Origin: an uncultured Alphaproteobacteria bacterium
GTDB lineage: Bacteria > Pseudomonadota > Alphaproteobacteria > RF32 > CAG-239
Assembly (NCBI GenBank): GCA_934255405.1
Contig: CAKQNT010000016.1
Coordinates: 1-28,284, forward strand
Reading direction: 5' to 3'
DNA length: 28,284 bases
The notes beneath the pieces were generated by a model. It searched no databases. It saw only the letters and a list, made by a program, of their open reading frames with translations, and was not told the DNA's origin. The translations under genes were made by a program, and so were the position numbers. The stretch's first letter is position 1, and every line of letters begins with the position of its first letter. Below are positions 16,497 through 23,306 of the stretch, piece after piece.

Positions 16497-18773
16497 ATGG
16501 ATGATATATTTGATTTAAGTTCCTCTGCCGCCCCGATTTTTGACAACACCTCTGCACTTATGCCGTCTTGCCCGTGGATTGACGTTCTGAATCCCGAGCA
16601 AAAATCTGCCGTGCAAACCACCGAAGGTCCGGTATTGGTGCTCTCCGGCGCCGGAACCGGAAAAACCAAGGTTCTGACCACCCGTCTGGCCTATATCCTC
16701 GCTAATCACAAAGCCAACCCTTGGGAATGTCTGGTTGTTACTTTTACCAATCGTGCCGCCAAAGAAATGCGCGAACGAGTCGAAAACCTTATCGGCGATG
16801 CCGTTAATTCGGTCTGGCTCGGTACTTTTCATAGCATCTGCGTAAAAATTTTGCGCAATCATGCCGAGCTTGCGGGACTTTCTTCCAATTTTACAATTTT
16901 GAGTGAAGATGACCAAAAACGCCTTCTCAAACAAATTATGGAAACCGACAACATAGATACACAAAAATATCCGCCCCAATCTGTGCTGGACAAGATTTCT
17001 CGCTGGAAGGACAAAGGACTGACTGTAGATAAAATCGGCGCTGATTACAAAGACAATATCACCACCGAGCTCTATAAAAAATATCAGGCTCGCTTGCTGG
17101 AGCTTAACTGCGTCGATTTTGGAGATATTATTCTCTATGCGCTTAAGATCCTCAACGACAACAAAGATGTTTGCCTAAAATATCAACAACGTTTCAAATA
17201 TATTATGGTTGATGAATATCAAGACACCAATGTCACCCAATACCTGCTTATCCGCCTGCTTTCGCAAATTCACCGCAACCTTTGCTGTGTCGGCGACGAT
17301 GACCAATCCATCTACTCGTGGCGCGGCGCAGAAATTGAAAACATTTTGCGTTTTAACAAAGATTTTTCAGATGCCAAAGTAATCCGCCTTGAGCGCAACT
17401 ATCGTTCCACCGCCAATATTTTGGCGGCTGCCTCGTGCCTAATCAGTCACAATCGCGGTCGTTTGGGCAAGACTCTCAAAGTTGCCGAAAACTCACCGGC
17501 AGGACGCGCTGAAAACGCCAAAATCAAGATTATCAGCACCTATAATGGCGAAGATGAAGCCAACTACGTCACCGAAGAAATATCCAATCTTTGTCGGCGC
17601 GGTTTTACCTATTCTCAAATGGCGGTTTTAGTGCGTACTGCGGCTCAAACCCGTGAATTTGAAGAAAAATTTATGGCTGAGGCCATACCTTATCAGGTTA
17701 TCGGCGGTCTCAAGTTCTATGAACGTGCAGAAATTCGAGATGCCATGGCTTATTTCAGAGTAATTTTGCAACCGCACGATGACCTTGCTCTGGAGCGAAT
17801 CATCAACAAGCCGGCACGCGGTATTGGCGCCAAATCCATAGAAAAATTTACCAATGAAGCCAGATTGCGCCGCACCTCTCTTTATGGCGCTATTGAACAA
17901 ATGCTGTCCGAGGGTCTGATTAGCGGCAAAGCCAAAAACGCTCTCAGCGAGCTTTTTGGACTTTTTGCCGAGTGGCGCAAAATAATTTCAGCCGAAACTC
18001 CCGATGAAATAGCCTCCCGTGTGCTGGAAGACAGCGGCTATCTTGAGATGTTGCGGATGGATAAATCAGTAGAAGCCCCCGGTCGCATAGAGAACCTCAA
18101 AGAGTTGGTCAATGTTATGAGTGACACAGACAAATATCCCTCACTGGCTGATTTTATGGAACACGTCAGTCTGGTTATGGATACGGATGATGTCAGCATT
18201 GACAACAAAGTCCGTCTAATCACGCTGCACTCTGCCAAAGGTTTGGAATTTGAGGTTGTGTTTCTCCCCGGTTGGGAAGAAGGAATATTTCCGCATCAGC
18301 GCAGTCTTGATGAAGGCGGCTCTGAGGCTCTTGAAGAAGAGCGCCGGTTGGCCTATGTCGCCATCACTCGCGCCAAACAGCGGCTTTATATTCTAATGGC
18401 GCACAACCGCCGTGTCTATGGACAATGGCAAAACAATTTGCCCTCAAGATTTATTAATGAGCTTCCACCTTCCAATATAGAAATTTGCAATCAAAGCAAT
18501 AACTATTATATGGAGAACAAATACAGCTCTTCTTACTCCGGCTGGAATTCATCCCCAAAACAGGAGAAAGCTCATGCTTATAACTCTTATTATCGAAACA
18601 GCAATAGCCATGGCGGTTATCGCACTGGCAATGCAAGTGTAATCGGCGCCAGAGTACATCATGAATCCTTTGGCGATGGCACCGTTGTTGCCGCAGAAGG
18701 CAATGCTTTTCAGGTTTGCTTTGACAATGGCACCATCAAAAAACTTATGGGCTCATACCTAACCAAGATATAA
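16497..18773 (+). CDS. uvrD: UvrD/PcrA-type superfamily 1 DNA helicase
   Basis: This is an ATP-dependent 3'-5' helicase used in nucleotide-excision and mismatch repair and in clearing RecA or stalled complexes. Of 758 residues, motif Q is LNPEQKSAVQ (31-40), Walker A is GAGTGKT (51-57), and motif Ia is VTFTNRAAKEMRERV. Walker B is MVDEYQDTN, motif III is GDDDQSIYSWRGA, and motif VI is VAITRAKQRLY. A Ser/Tyr/Asn-rich linker near residues 665-705 leads to a Tudor-like end (GARVHHESFGDGTVV...), the RNA-polymerase-interacting module of PcrA/UvrD. The ATG at 16497 fits the promoter; a modest AAGAAG lies upstream. The first 30 residues precede the usual helicase start. UvrD and PcrA cannot be separated by sequence alone. 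Confidence 0.95.
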   Translation: MDDIFDLSSSAAPIFDNTSALMPSCPWIDVLNPEQKSAVQTTEGPVLVLSGAGTGKTKVLTTRLAYILANHKANPWECLVVTFTNRAAKEMRERVENLIGDAVNSVWLGTFHSICVKILRNHAELAGLSSNFTILSEDDQKRLLKQIMETDNIDTQKYPPQSVLDKISRWKDKGLTVDKIGADYKDNITTELYKKYQARLLELNCVDFGDIILYALKILNDNKDVCLKYQQRFKYIMVDEYQDTNVTQYLLIRLLSQIHRNLCCVGDDDQSIYSWRGAEIENILRFNKDFSDAKVIRLERNYRSTANILAAASCLISHNRGRLGKTLKVAENSPAGRAENAKIKIISTYNGEDEANYVTEEISNLCRRGFTYSQMAVLVRTAAQTREFEEKFMAEAIPYQVIGGLKFYERAEIRDAMAYFRVILQPHDDLALERIINKPARGIGAKSIEKFTNEARLRRTSLYGAIEQMLSEGLISGKAKNALSELFGLFAEWRKIISAETPDEIASRVLEDSGYLEMLRMDKSVEAPGRIENLKELVNVMSDTDKYPSLADFMEHVSLVMDTDDVSIDNKVRLITLHSAKGLEFEVVFLPGWEEGIFPHQRSLDEGGSEALEEERRLAYVAITRAKQRLYILMAHNRRVYGQWQNNLPSRFINELPPSNIEICNQSNNYYMENKYSSSYSGWNSSPKQEKAHAYNSYYRNSNSHGGYRTGNASVIGARVHHESFGDGTVVAAEGNAFQVCFDNGTIKKLMGSYLTKI

Positions 18774-18800
18774 ATAAAGCCTCCGTACGGAGGCTTTATT
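18773..18800. terminator. Bidirectional terminator between uvrD and a lipoprotein gene
   Basis: This is a perfect 28-base palindrome with arms AATAAAGCCTCCG and CGGAGGCTTTATT, overlapping the last base of the uvrD stop. It serves both convergent genes. The stem core is shared with the terminator at 24971. Confidence 0.85.
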
Positions 18801-18809
18801 GGTTTGAGC

Positions 18810-19139
18810 TTACTTTTTGCAGTAGAAGAACAACGAACGATTAACCACAGTCGCTTTCATCCCCATGGTATCGCTGCTTGAAGACTTACTGCCATAACCA
18901 TATTTTGTTTGCTTGTTTTCATTTTTGTTATACAGCCCCAACGACTTGTCTTCCAAGCTGTTTACCACCTCAAAATTGCCGCCGCATTGCTCCGATGCCA
19001 GAGCATAACAATCTCCGATATCTCGAATAGCACCATTACAAGTTGCGCGATAAACCATAACACCGTCACGCATATACATCGGCTTTACCGTAGCGCAAGC
19101 CGTCAAAAACAAAAATCCGATTAAAGCTAATTTTTTCAT
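18810..19139 (-). CDS. Small cysteine-containing lipoprotein (109 aa)
   Basis: The function is unknown. Residues 1-14 are a lipoprotein signal peptide with lipobox LTAC, and C15 is the lipidated residue. The mature part carries four more cysteines (C34, C44, C52, C107). The first three lie in TCNGAIRDIGDCYALASEQC and the last in the terminal FFYCKK, so two disulfides in the periplasm are plausible. A Lys/Gly/Ser-rich loop (about 70-92) separates them. The arrangement recalls small proteobacterial envelope proteins with a G-DCY-A-E-C pattern, but no named family is claimed. GGGAG lies six bases before the ATG. It is a single gene convergent with uvrD. Confidence 0.8.
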   Translation of the reverse strand: MKKLALIGFLFLTACATVKPMYMRDGVMVYRATCNGAIRDIGDCYALASEQCGGNFEVVNSLEDKSLGLYNKNENKQTKYGYGSKSSSSDTMGMKATVVNRSLFFYCKK

Positions 19140-19259
19140 TTTATGCTCCCTTTTTGGTTGATACGCTATTTTTATACCAACTCCCCGCTATGTCAACCAT
19201 AAAAAACACTTGACAATTTCACTACATATAATTAATCATACATATAAAGGAGCAAAATT

Positions 19260-19616
19260 ATGAAAAAATATTTATTTATGTTGCTGATACTGCCTATATT
19301 TCTGTTAGGCTGCAACCGTCAGGAAGATAACTTTTCTCAAGAGAAATTCTATTTCTTTTATTCTGATACCTGCCAGCATTGCCACGATGCTCTAAAATAT
19401 ATAGATGCCCAATACCCCGAACTTACACTCACTATGATAAATGTTGCCAACGAAGGCGGACTTGAATTGCTGATTAAGGCCGCCCAAAAATTCAAACTCG
19501 GCAATCGCGTAGGCACCCCGCTTTTTGTTTGGAAAAACCAATATATTATGGGTTGGTCGCCGCAAAACGAAAAACTTTTTAATGAGCTTGCCCAAGCCTA
19601 TTTGACCAGAGAATAA
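19260..19616 (+). CDS. Thioredoxin-fold lipoprotein
   Basis: Residues 1-17 are a signal peptide ending in lipobox LLGC (C18), so the protein is a membrane-anchored periplasmic lipoprotein. A thioredoxin-like domain follows: FYFFYSDTCQHCHDAL places the redox pair at C38 and C41, and VGTPLFVWK gives the cis-proline at P87. At 118 residues it is a minimal thioredoxin/glutaredoxin-like domain without extra helices, closest in pattern to small thiol-disulfide oxidoreductases; an oxidase or reductase role cannot be told. AAGGAG precedes the ATG. The next gene, a double ArsR-type regulator, begins three bases after the stop, so the two are co-transcribed and probably functionally linked. Confidence 0.85.
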   Translation: MKKYLFMLLILPIFLLGCNRQEDNFSQEKFYFFYSDTCQHCHDALKYIDAQYPELTLTMINVANEGGLELLIKAAQKFKLGNRVGTPLFVWKNQYIMGWSPQNEKLFNELAQAYLTRE

Positions 19617-19619
19617 GCC

Positions 19620-20264
19620 ATGACCGAACAACTGCCGACCGAGATAATGAAAAAAGCCGCCAAAGGCATCAGCTACATCTCTCACCCGTTGCGTCTGCGC
19701 ATTTTGGAATATTTAGATGTCAACGGAGCGTCATCGGTATCTCAAATCACCGAAGCAGTTCGCGAAGAGCAAGTAATTGTATCGCAAAGTCTTAAGAAAT
19801 TGCGCGAGGCTCATTTGGTCCAAACCGAGCGCCGCGGTATTTTTATCTACTACAAAATTCAAGAAGAATATCCGGCCAGCATCTTTTTTTGCATTCGTAA
19901 AATGTTTGGCTACATGACCGATAATTTTTATTTTTTGCAAGACGGCTATAAAGCCGTTTTACCTCGCGACTATACCACCATGGTCGCCAACCGTATCAAA
20001 TTGTTTGCCAACTACGATAAAATGCGGATTCTTGAATACCTGCAGATTAGCGGCGAGAGCAATGTCAGTGACATTATCAAAGCCACAGATGGCGAGCAAA
20101 TGAAGACATCGCAATACCTCAAACGTTTGAAAGATGATGGCTTTGTAACCTCCCGCCGTGATGGAAGGTTTATCTACTACGCCATCACCAAAGGCGTGCA
20201 CGAAACCGCCATCTCCTGCATCCGCAAGCGTTATGATAATCTAAAAAACAAAGATGATTTTTGA
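19620..20264 (+). CDS. Regulator with two fused ArsR-type winged-helix domains
   Basis: The 214-residue protein is an internal duplication of an ArsR/SmtB-like winged helix. Repeat 1 (about 12-100) and repeat 2 (about 122-208) share RILEYL, then V-S-x-I, then S-Q-x-L-K-x-L, then FIYY, then CIRK. ArsR proteins normally are about 100-residue homodimers, so this is probably a single-chain pseudo-dimer. The metal-binding ELCVCDL motif is absent from both. Each repeat instead has one cysteine at the same place, C91 and C200, 13 residues after the wing tyrosine pair. A thiol-based switch is possible, but that is inference. It starts three bases after the thioredoxin-like lipoprotein gene with only a weak ribosome site. 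Confidence 0.85.
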   Translation: MTEQLPTEIMKKAAKGISYISHPLRLRILEYLDVNGASSVSQITEAVREEQVIVSQSLKKLREAHLVQTERRGIFIYYKIQEEYPASIFFCIRKMFGYMTDNFYFLQDGYKAVLPRDYTTMVANRIKLFANYDKMRILEYLQISGESNVSDIIKATDGEQMKTSQYLKRLKDDGFVTSRRDGRFIYYAITKGVHETAISCIRKRYDNLKNKDDF

Positions 20265-20305
20265 TTATGAAGATACTCTGAAATATCAATAACGATACCA
20301 TCATC

Positions 20306-20344
20306 AAAAAAAATAAAGGGATGCCCGACACCCCTTTATTTTTA
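20306..20344. terminator. Bidirectional terminator
   Basis: The arms AAAAATAAAGGG and CCCTTTATTTTT enclose a loop of 11-12 bases, with A/T tracts on both sides. It separates the convergent double-ArsR gene and the 199-residue gene. Confidence 0.82.
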
Positions 20345-20356
20345 TCCCAAAACCGA

Positions 20357-20956
20357 TTATTTATCGTCTTTTAGGCAATTGTACCCTACCTTGATGAAGC
20401 CAAGGTACTCGGCGCCAACTTTGGCACAAATCTCCTTCACCGCTTCACGCCAAGGCTCTGTATATCGCACCAATTGCGGATCGGCTTCCGCAGAAATCAC
20501 CACTGCCCTGCCGACTTCTGCCATTCCGCACGACACATACACCCCTTTGGTATGCATAACTCGTGCAGCCACTTCTTGCCAATCTTCCGCAATCTCCTTA
20601 AGCGGAAGATGTGACAAAGCCGTAAAACCGACAGTCGGTTCGCCATTCCCCGGCAAGCCTACACACAGTGTAGATTGTTTCAGAGATTTGCGTAGCTCAT
20701 CAGCCTCCACAAGAATCTCCTCAGGATATCCTATCGAGCGATAAGCTCCGACAGGATCCCCACCTTTGGCACATCCCCAGCCGGTATGATACACACAAAC
20801 AGCGGGATGCACTTTGTGACGCCAACCCAGAACAGCCTGCACTGCATCAGCAGCTTCATCCGGTGTAAGTAAAACGTCATCCCCCACACATCTCTGATCC
20901 ACTCCGCAGAAAATTAGAGATGACATAATGTTGTTGCTATCGTTCACTGCTGCCAT
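20357..20956 (-). CDS. Hypothetical cysteine-rich cytosolic protein (199 aa)
   Basis: Not recognised. The product has no signal peptide or membrane helix and has eight cysteines (17, 23, 54, 62, 98, 143, 177, 194) plus several histidines. Conspicuous stretches are HTGWGCAKGGDPVGAYRSIG (57-76), VGLPGNGEPTVGF (99-111) and KGVYVSCGMAEVGRAVVISA (137-156). The many glycines and conserved-looking loops suggest a compact enzyme-like fold rather than a structural protein. The GC content of sampled lines (about 55%) is higher than in neighbouring genes. No clear Shine-Dalgarno site precedes either the ATG at 20956 or the internal ATG at 20926, so the start is uncertain. It is a lone gene next to a long non-coding stretch, which together with composition hints at acquisition. 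Confidence 0.65.
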   Translation of the reverse strand: MAAVNDSNNIMSSLIFCGVDQRCVGDDVLLTPDEAADAVQAVLGWRHKVHPAVCVYHTGWGCAKGGDPVGAYRSIGYPEEILVEADELRKSLKQSTLCVGLPGNGEPTVGFTALSHLPLKEIAEDWQEVAARVMHTKGVYVSCGMAEVGRAVVISAEADPQLVRYTEPWREAVKEICAKVGAEYLGFIKVGYNCLKDDK

Positions 20957-21531
20957 AGTTATACTATTTTAGCAACTTAAGCTACTATATTTCACAACGC
21001 CGATGTTTACTTGAATATTATCTGATTACATTTCCGTAATGAATTTTCGTTTTGGAATTCTACTAAGCCCAAATCTATCGAAATGGGGGGACGTGGCAGC
21101 AACAGCCAATGTGTCCAGTGACAAAAGCACCGAAAGGTCAATTCCTCTCTATCCAAACTACTCTTTTCATTCTTCCATATAATCAACAATAATATCTTTA
21201 GACATTTTTGTTGTTATTTCTAGTTTCTCAAGCCCCAATCATAAACTGCATAACTTTTTATGATTGAGATTTTACAATTTAACCGCACAAAAGAAAAACT
21301 ATGTTTCTCTTTCGTATGCCTGCAGGGCTATAAAACCGCTTTCGCAGTAAGTATCAAGACAGCCAATCCCAATACCTCACATATATAGCCACCGTAGGTG
21401 GGTCATGTTTCATAATAATAAACATTTCTATATATAATCAGCCACTGCTGTATCATATTTTTGCGAGTCGCGCAACAATTATTATCGGCTCTACATCAAA
21501 GCAAGAGCCCAAAGCATTATCTAAGACTACA
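20957..21531. other. Non-coding interval, AT-rich
   Basis: No convincing protein gene is seen. The minus strand has a 60-codon TTG-start frame (21007-21189) and other short frames over the same bases, none with a ribosome site. Small hairpins exist: on the minus strand ACTGC-GAAA-GCGGT (GNRA loop) at about 21331-21344, CCACC-GTA-GGTGG near 21391, and GGCTCT...AGAGCC near 21488-21510. I could not match it to tmRNA, RNase P, SRP or 6S RNA signatures. Confidence 0.5.
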
Positions 21532-21647
21532 AAAAAATGAACGCCCGAACCCACTCTCCGTGGGTTCCAATCCGCTCTCGCTAATTACACAAAAAAATGG
21601 ACGCCCCTTTCGGAGCGTCCATTTTTATTGGTAGCGAGAGAGGGATT
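21532..21647. repeat. tRNA-3'-end-associated palindromic repeat, copy 1
   Basis: Positions 21546-21647 repeat at 21731-21833 with one A indel and one G/A change. The unit contains GAACCCAC-TCTCC-GTGGGTTC (a perfect 8-bp hairpin), an inverted degenerate copy of the tRNA T-arm/acceptor end, a terminator hairpin, and then the last bases of the tRNA gene in minus orientation (through the CCA and acceptor to the T-loop). Before the unit, 21532-21545 looks like a decayed third copy of the terminator arm (ATGAACGCC against ATGGACGCC). Confidence 0.85.
21591..21626 (-). terminator. Duplicated tRNA terminator, copy 1
   Basis: On the minus strand ATGGACGCTCC-GAAA-GGGGCGTCCAT is followed by seven T. 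All positions pair as RNA with one U-G wobble. On the plus strand the same position is a C-A mismatch, which supports minus-strand use. Confidence 0.75.
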
Positions 21648-21730
21648 ACTTTGCGCTCCGCTTGAGTTGCACAGGCGCTCATCAGCCTAACGGCTGACCG
21701 CGATACCCCCGTATCGCTTTCGCTGGTAGT
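21648..21730. other. Hairpin-rich spacer between the two repeat copies
   Basis: This 83-bp segment is not duplicated. It carries two perfect hairpins, TCAGCC-TAAC-GGCTGA (21682-21697) and GCGATAC-CCCC-GTATCGC (21700-21717). No reading frame of note is seen. Confidence 0.7.
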
Positions 21731-21833
21731 CGAACCCACTCTCCGTGGGTTCCAATCCGCTCTCGCTAATTACACAAAAAAAATGGACACCCCTTTCGGA
21801 GCGTCCATTTTTATTGGTAGCGAGAGAGGGATT
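21731..21833. repeat. tRNA-3'-end-associated palindromic repeat, copy 2
   Basis: This is the second copy of the unit at 21546-21647, 103 bp with nearly identical sequence. Its right end lies inside the intact tRNA gene, so the shared sequence stops at the T-loop (GGATT). This makes copy 1 a partial duplication of the tRNA 3' end plus its downstream DNA. Confidence 0.88.
21776..21812 (-). terminator. Terminator of the tRNA gene
   Basis: On the minus strand ATGGACGCTCC-GAAA-GGGGTGTCCAT is followed by eight T, three bases after the tRNA CCA end. Two G-U wobbles replace Watson-Crick pairs. Confidence 0.85.
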
Positions 21834-21890
21834 CGAACCCACGACACAAGGATTATGATTCCTCTGCTCTACCGACTGAGCTATCCCGCC
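21815..21890 (-). tRNA. tRNA with CAU anticodon (elongator Met or lysidine-modified Ile)
   Basis: The 76-nt gene folds as a full cloverleaf with encoded CCA (21815-21817). The acceptor is GGCGGGA/TCTCGCT, the D-arm GCTC...GAGC, and the anticodon arm GAGGA-ATCATAA-TCCTT, giving CAU. The T-loop is TTCGAAT. It is not the initiator: the anticodon stem lacks the GGG/CCC pairs. The stem sequence around GGAATCATAATCC resembles alphaproteobacterial elongator tRNA-Met, but tRNA-Ile2 cannot be excluded. Weak points are a G1-U72 wobble and a U50-U64 mismatch in the T-stem. The 3' end is duplicated downstream in a palindromic repeat. Confidence 0.93.
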
Positions 21891-21906
21891 ATCAAAAAAC
21901 ACGTAC

Positions 21907-21935
21907 TTAATAATATTTATCCGCAGCTTTGTCAA
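21907..21935 (-). promoter_or_regulatory. Predicted promoter of the tRNA gene
   Basis: On the minus strand a perfect TTGACA (21930-21935), a 17-base spacer and TATTAA (21907-21912) would start transcription about 10 bases before the tRNA 5' end. Confidence 0.6.
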
Positions 21936-21998
21936 TAACTATTTTTATAGTTAGTATTTTTTTCTGCACCCCCTTAAAAATCACCAAACACAAAAATA

Positions 21999-22004
21999 TA
22001 TAAT
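21999..22004 (+). promoter_or_regulatory. Candidate -10 element
   Basis: A perfect TATAAT lies 33 bases before the ATG at 22037, without a recognisable -35 element. A TAAGGAG ribosome site follows. Confidence 0.4.
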
Positions 22005-22036
22005 AGCTGTTTTCACAACCTATAAGGAGTTTCACC

Positions 22037-22393
22037 ATGTACAAAATTTCTTTCGCTGTCGCTCTGACTGCTATCGGACTTTGCTACGCCGCTGTTGCCA
22101 ATTCGCAAAACACTCAACCGGTTCAGCCCAAACCTACCCCTTCCACCGTATCTCAGGCGCAACAATTGCCAGACAATTCTCCGGTTGTTTTGCAAGGAAC
22201 TATTGTTGCCACCGACAACACCGGCACCTACATTCTAACCGACAGCACCGGTTCGGTTAATTTGGAGATTGACGCCGATGATCTTTCGCAAATCGACCCC
22301 AGCCCCAACGATATTGTCATAATTCAAGGCGAAGTTGATAAAAACGGAAATCTTACCGAGATTGATGTTGAAGACATATCTTTAGCTCAATAA
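22037..22393 (+). CDS. Secreted OB-fold protein of the YgiW/YdeI (BOF) family
   Basis: The 118-residue product has a signal peptide (about 1-23, hydrophobic core then ANSQ), so it is periplasmic. After a Gln/Pro/Thr-rich spacer, residues 38-116 carry the family pattern: TVSQAQQLPDNSPVVLQGTI, then YILTDSTGSVNLEID, then NDIVIIQGEVDKNG and IDVEDI. The domain is a bacterial oligosaccharide/oligonucleotide-binding fold known from the E. coli stress proteins YgiW and YdeI. The ligand is uncertain in the whole family. TAAGGAG precedes the ATG. It is a single-gene unit with a strong terminator, and no two-component partner is nearby. Confidence 0.88.
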   Translation: MYKISFAVALTAIGLCYAAVANSQNTQPVQPKPTPSTVSQAQQLPDNSPVVLQGTIVATDNTGTYILTDSTGSVNLEIDADDLSQIDPSPNDIVIIQGEVDKNGNLTEIDVEDISLAQ

Positions 22394-22403
22394 TCACCTT
22401 TCG

Positions 22404-22432
22404 GGCCGCTGTCCACAGCGGCCTGTTTTTTT
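22404..22432 (+). terminator. Terminator of the OB-fold gene
   Basis: The perfect 8-bp stem GGCCGCTG / CAGCGGCC with loop TCCA is followed by TG and seven T. Confidence 0.93.
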
Positions 22433-22476
22433 AGGCGCTCACATTGATTTTAACCTAAAATTAAAATATCATACCC

Positions 22477-22482
22477 TATAAT
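22477..22482 (+). promoter_or_regulatory. Candidate -10 element of motA
   Basis: A perfect TATAAT without a good -35. If used, transcription would start near 22489, which would rule out the TTG at 22494 as an efficiently led start and favour the ATG at 22503 or 22518. Confidence 0.4.
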
Positions 22483-22502
22483 TTGAGGTAGAATTGTTAA
22501 TT

Positions 22503-23294
22503 ATGGGGTTCAAGAAAATGGAGAAATCTACTTTTATCGGTGTTATCGGCGGTATTTTGGCGGTTGGTGTTGGTATGGCTCTCAAAGGCGCTGATCCTCA
22601 TGCCCTTATTAATCCTGCGGCATTTTTGATTATTTTTGCCGGTACCGCGGCAGCAATTTTCAACGCCTTTCCGATGAAAGAGCTCAAAAAATTTCCCTCT
22701 CTGCTGAGAATCGTCTTTTTCGGTAAAAACTTTCCTAAAAAACAAGAAATTCTTGAACTTTTCGTTTCTGTTGCCAAATCTGCCAAACAAGAAGGTGTGA
22801 TGGCGATTGAAAAACGCGCCAATGATGTGGAAGATCCTTTTATTCGCGCTACCATGACCATGGTTGCCGATGGTTTTAACGGCGAATTTATCAACAACGT
22901 GGTTGATGCAGAAATCAAACAAATGGAAGAACGCCACCGCGCCGGCGCGCAAATTTTTGCTCAGTGCGGTATGTATGCCCCGACTCTGGGCGTACTTGGT
23001 GCGGTTATTGGTTTGATTGCCGCACTTGGCAACTTGAGCGACATTGATCAACTCGGTCACTCCATTGCCGCCGCCTTTGTTGCCACTTTGCTTGGTATTT
23101 TCACCGGTTATGTATTGTGGCACCCATTTGCCAACAAACTCAAACAAATCAACGCCGAAGAAGTAGAAATTCGCAAAATGGTTTTAGAAGGTGCATTAGC
23201 TTTGCAAGAAGGTGCCTCTTCAATTGCTATGGAATCTCGCTTGCAAGCCTATATCCCGTTGTCTGAGCGCAAGTCTCTTCGCGAAAAAGAATAA
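22503..23294 (+). CDS. motA: Flagellar motor stator protein MotA
   Basis: MotA is the multi-pass subunit of the proton-conducting flagellar stator. The protein begins with the family signature STFIGVIGGILAVGVGM, and four membrane segments are visible. A long cytoplasmic loop carries KQEGVMAIEKRAND, the region whose charged residues meet the rotor. APTLGVLGAVIGLIAALGNL supplies the conserved channel proline, and HPFANKLKQ the second. Possible starts are TTG 22494 (GAGG at close spacing), ATG 22503 and ATG 22518. I give 22503 because of the -10 element at 22477, while the family N-terminus fits 22518 equally well. motB begins 12 bases downstream. Other flagellar genes are not in the window. Confidence 0.92.
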   Translation: MGFKKMEKSTFIGVIGGILAVGVGMALKGADPHALINPAAFLIIFAGTAAAIFNAFPMKELKKFPSLLRIVFFGKNFPKKQEILELFVSVAKSAKQEGVMAIEKRANDVEDPFIRATMTMVADGFNGEFINNVVDAEIKQMEERHRAGAQIFAQCGMYAPTLGVLGAVIGLIAALGNLSDIDQLGHSIAAAFVATLLGIFTGYVLWHPFANKLKQINAEEVEIRKMVLEGALALQEGASSIAMESRLQAYIPLSERKSLREKE

Positions 23295-23306
23295 GGAGCA
23301 AAACTT

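Noticed and set aside
19210..19228. TTGACA with TATAAT before the thioredoxin-like gene
   Set aside because: The spacing between the two hexamers is only 11 bases, so they cannot form one promoter; another -10 may be used but is not clear.
21007..21189. 60-codon frame with a TTG start in the gap
   Set aside because: No ribosome site, odd composition, and neighbouring frames over the same bases are equally open; kept only as part of the non-coding interval.
21687..21935. Minus-strand 82-codon open frame over the tRNA and repeat
   Set aside because: It is a translation of the tRNA gene, its terminator and the repeat; no ribosome site is present.
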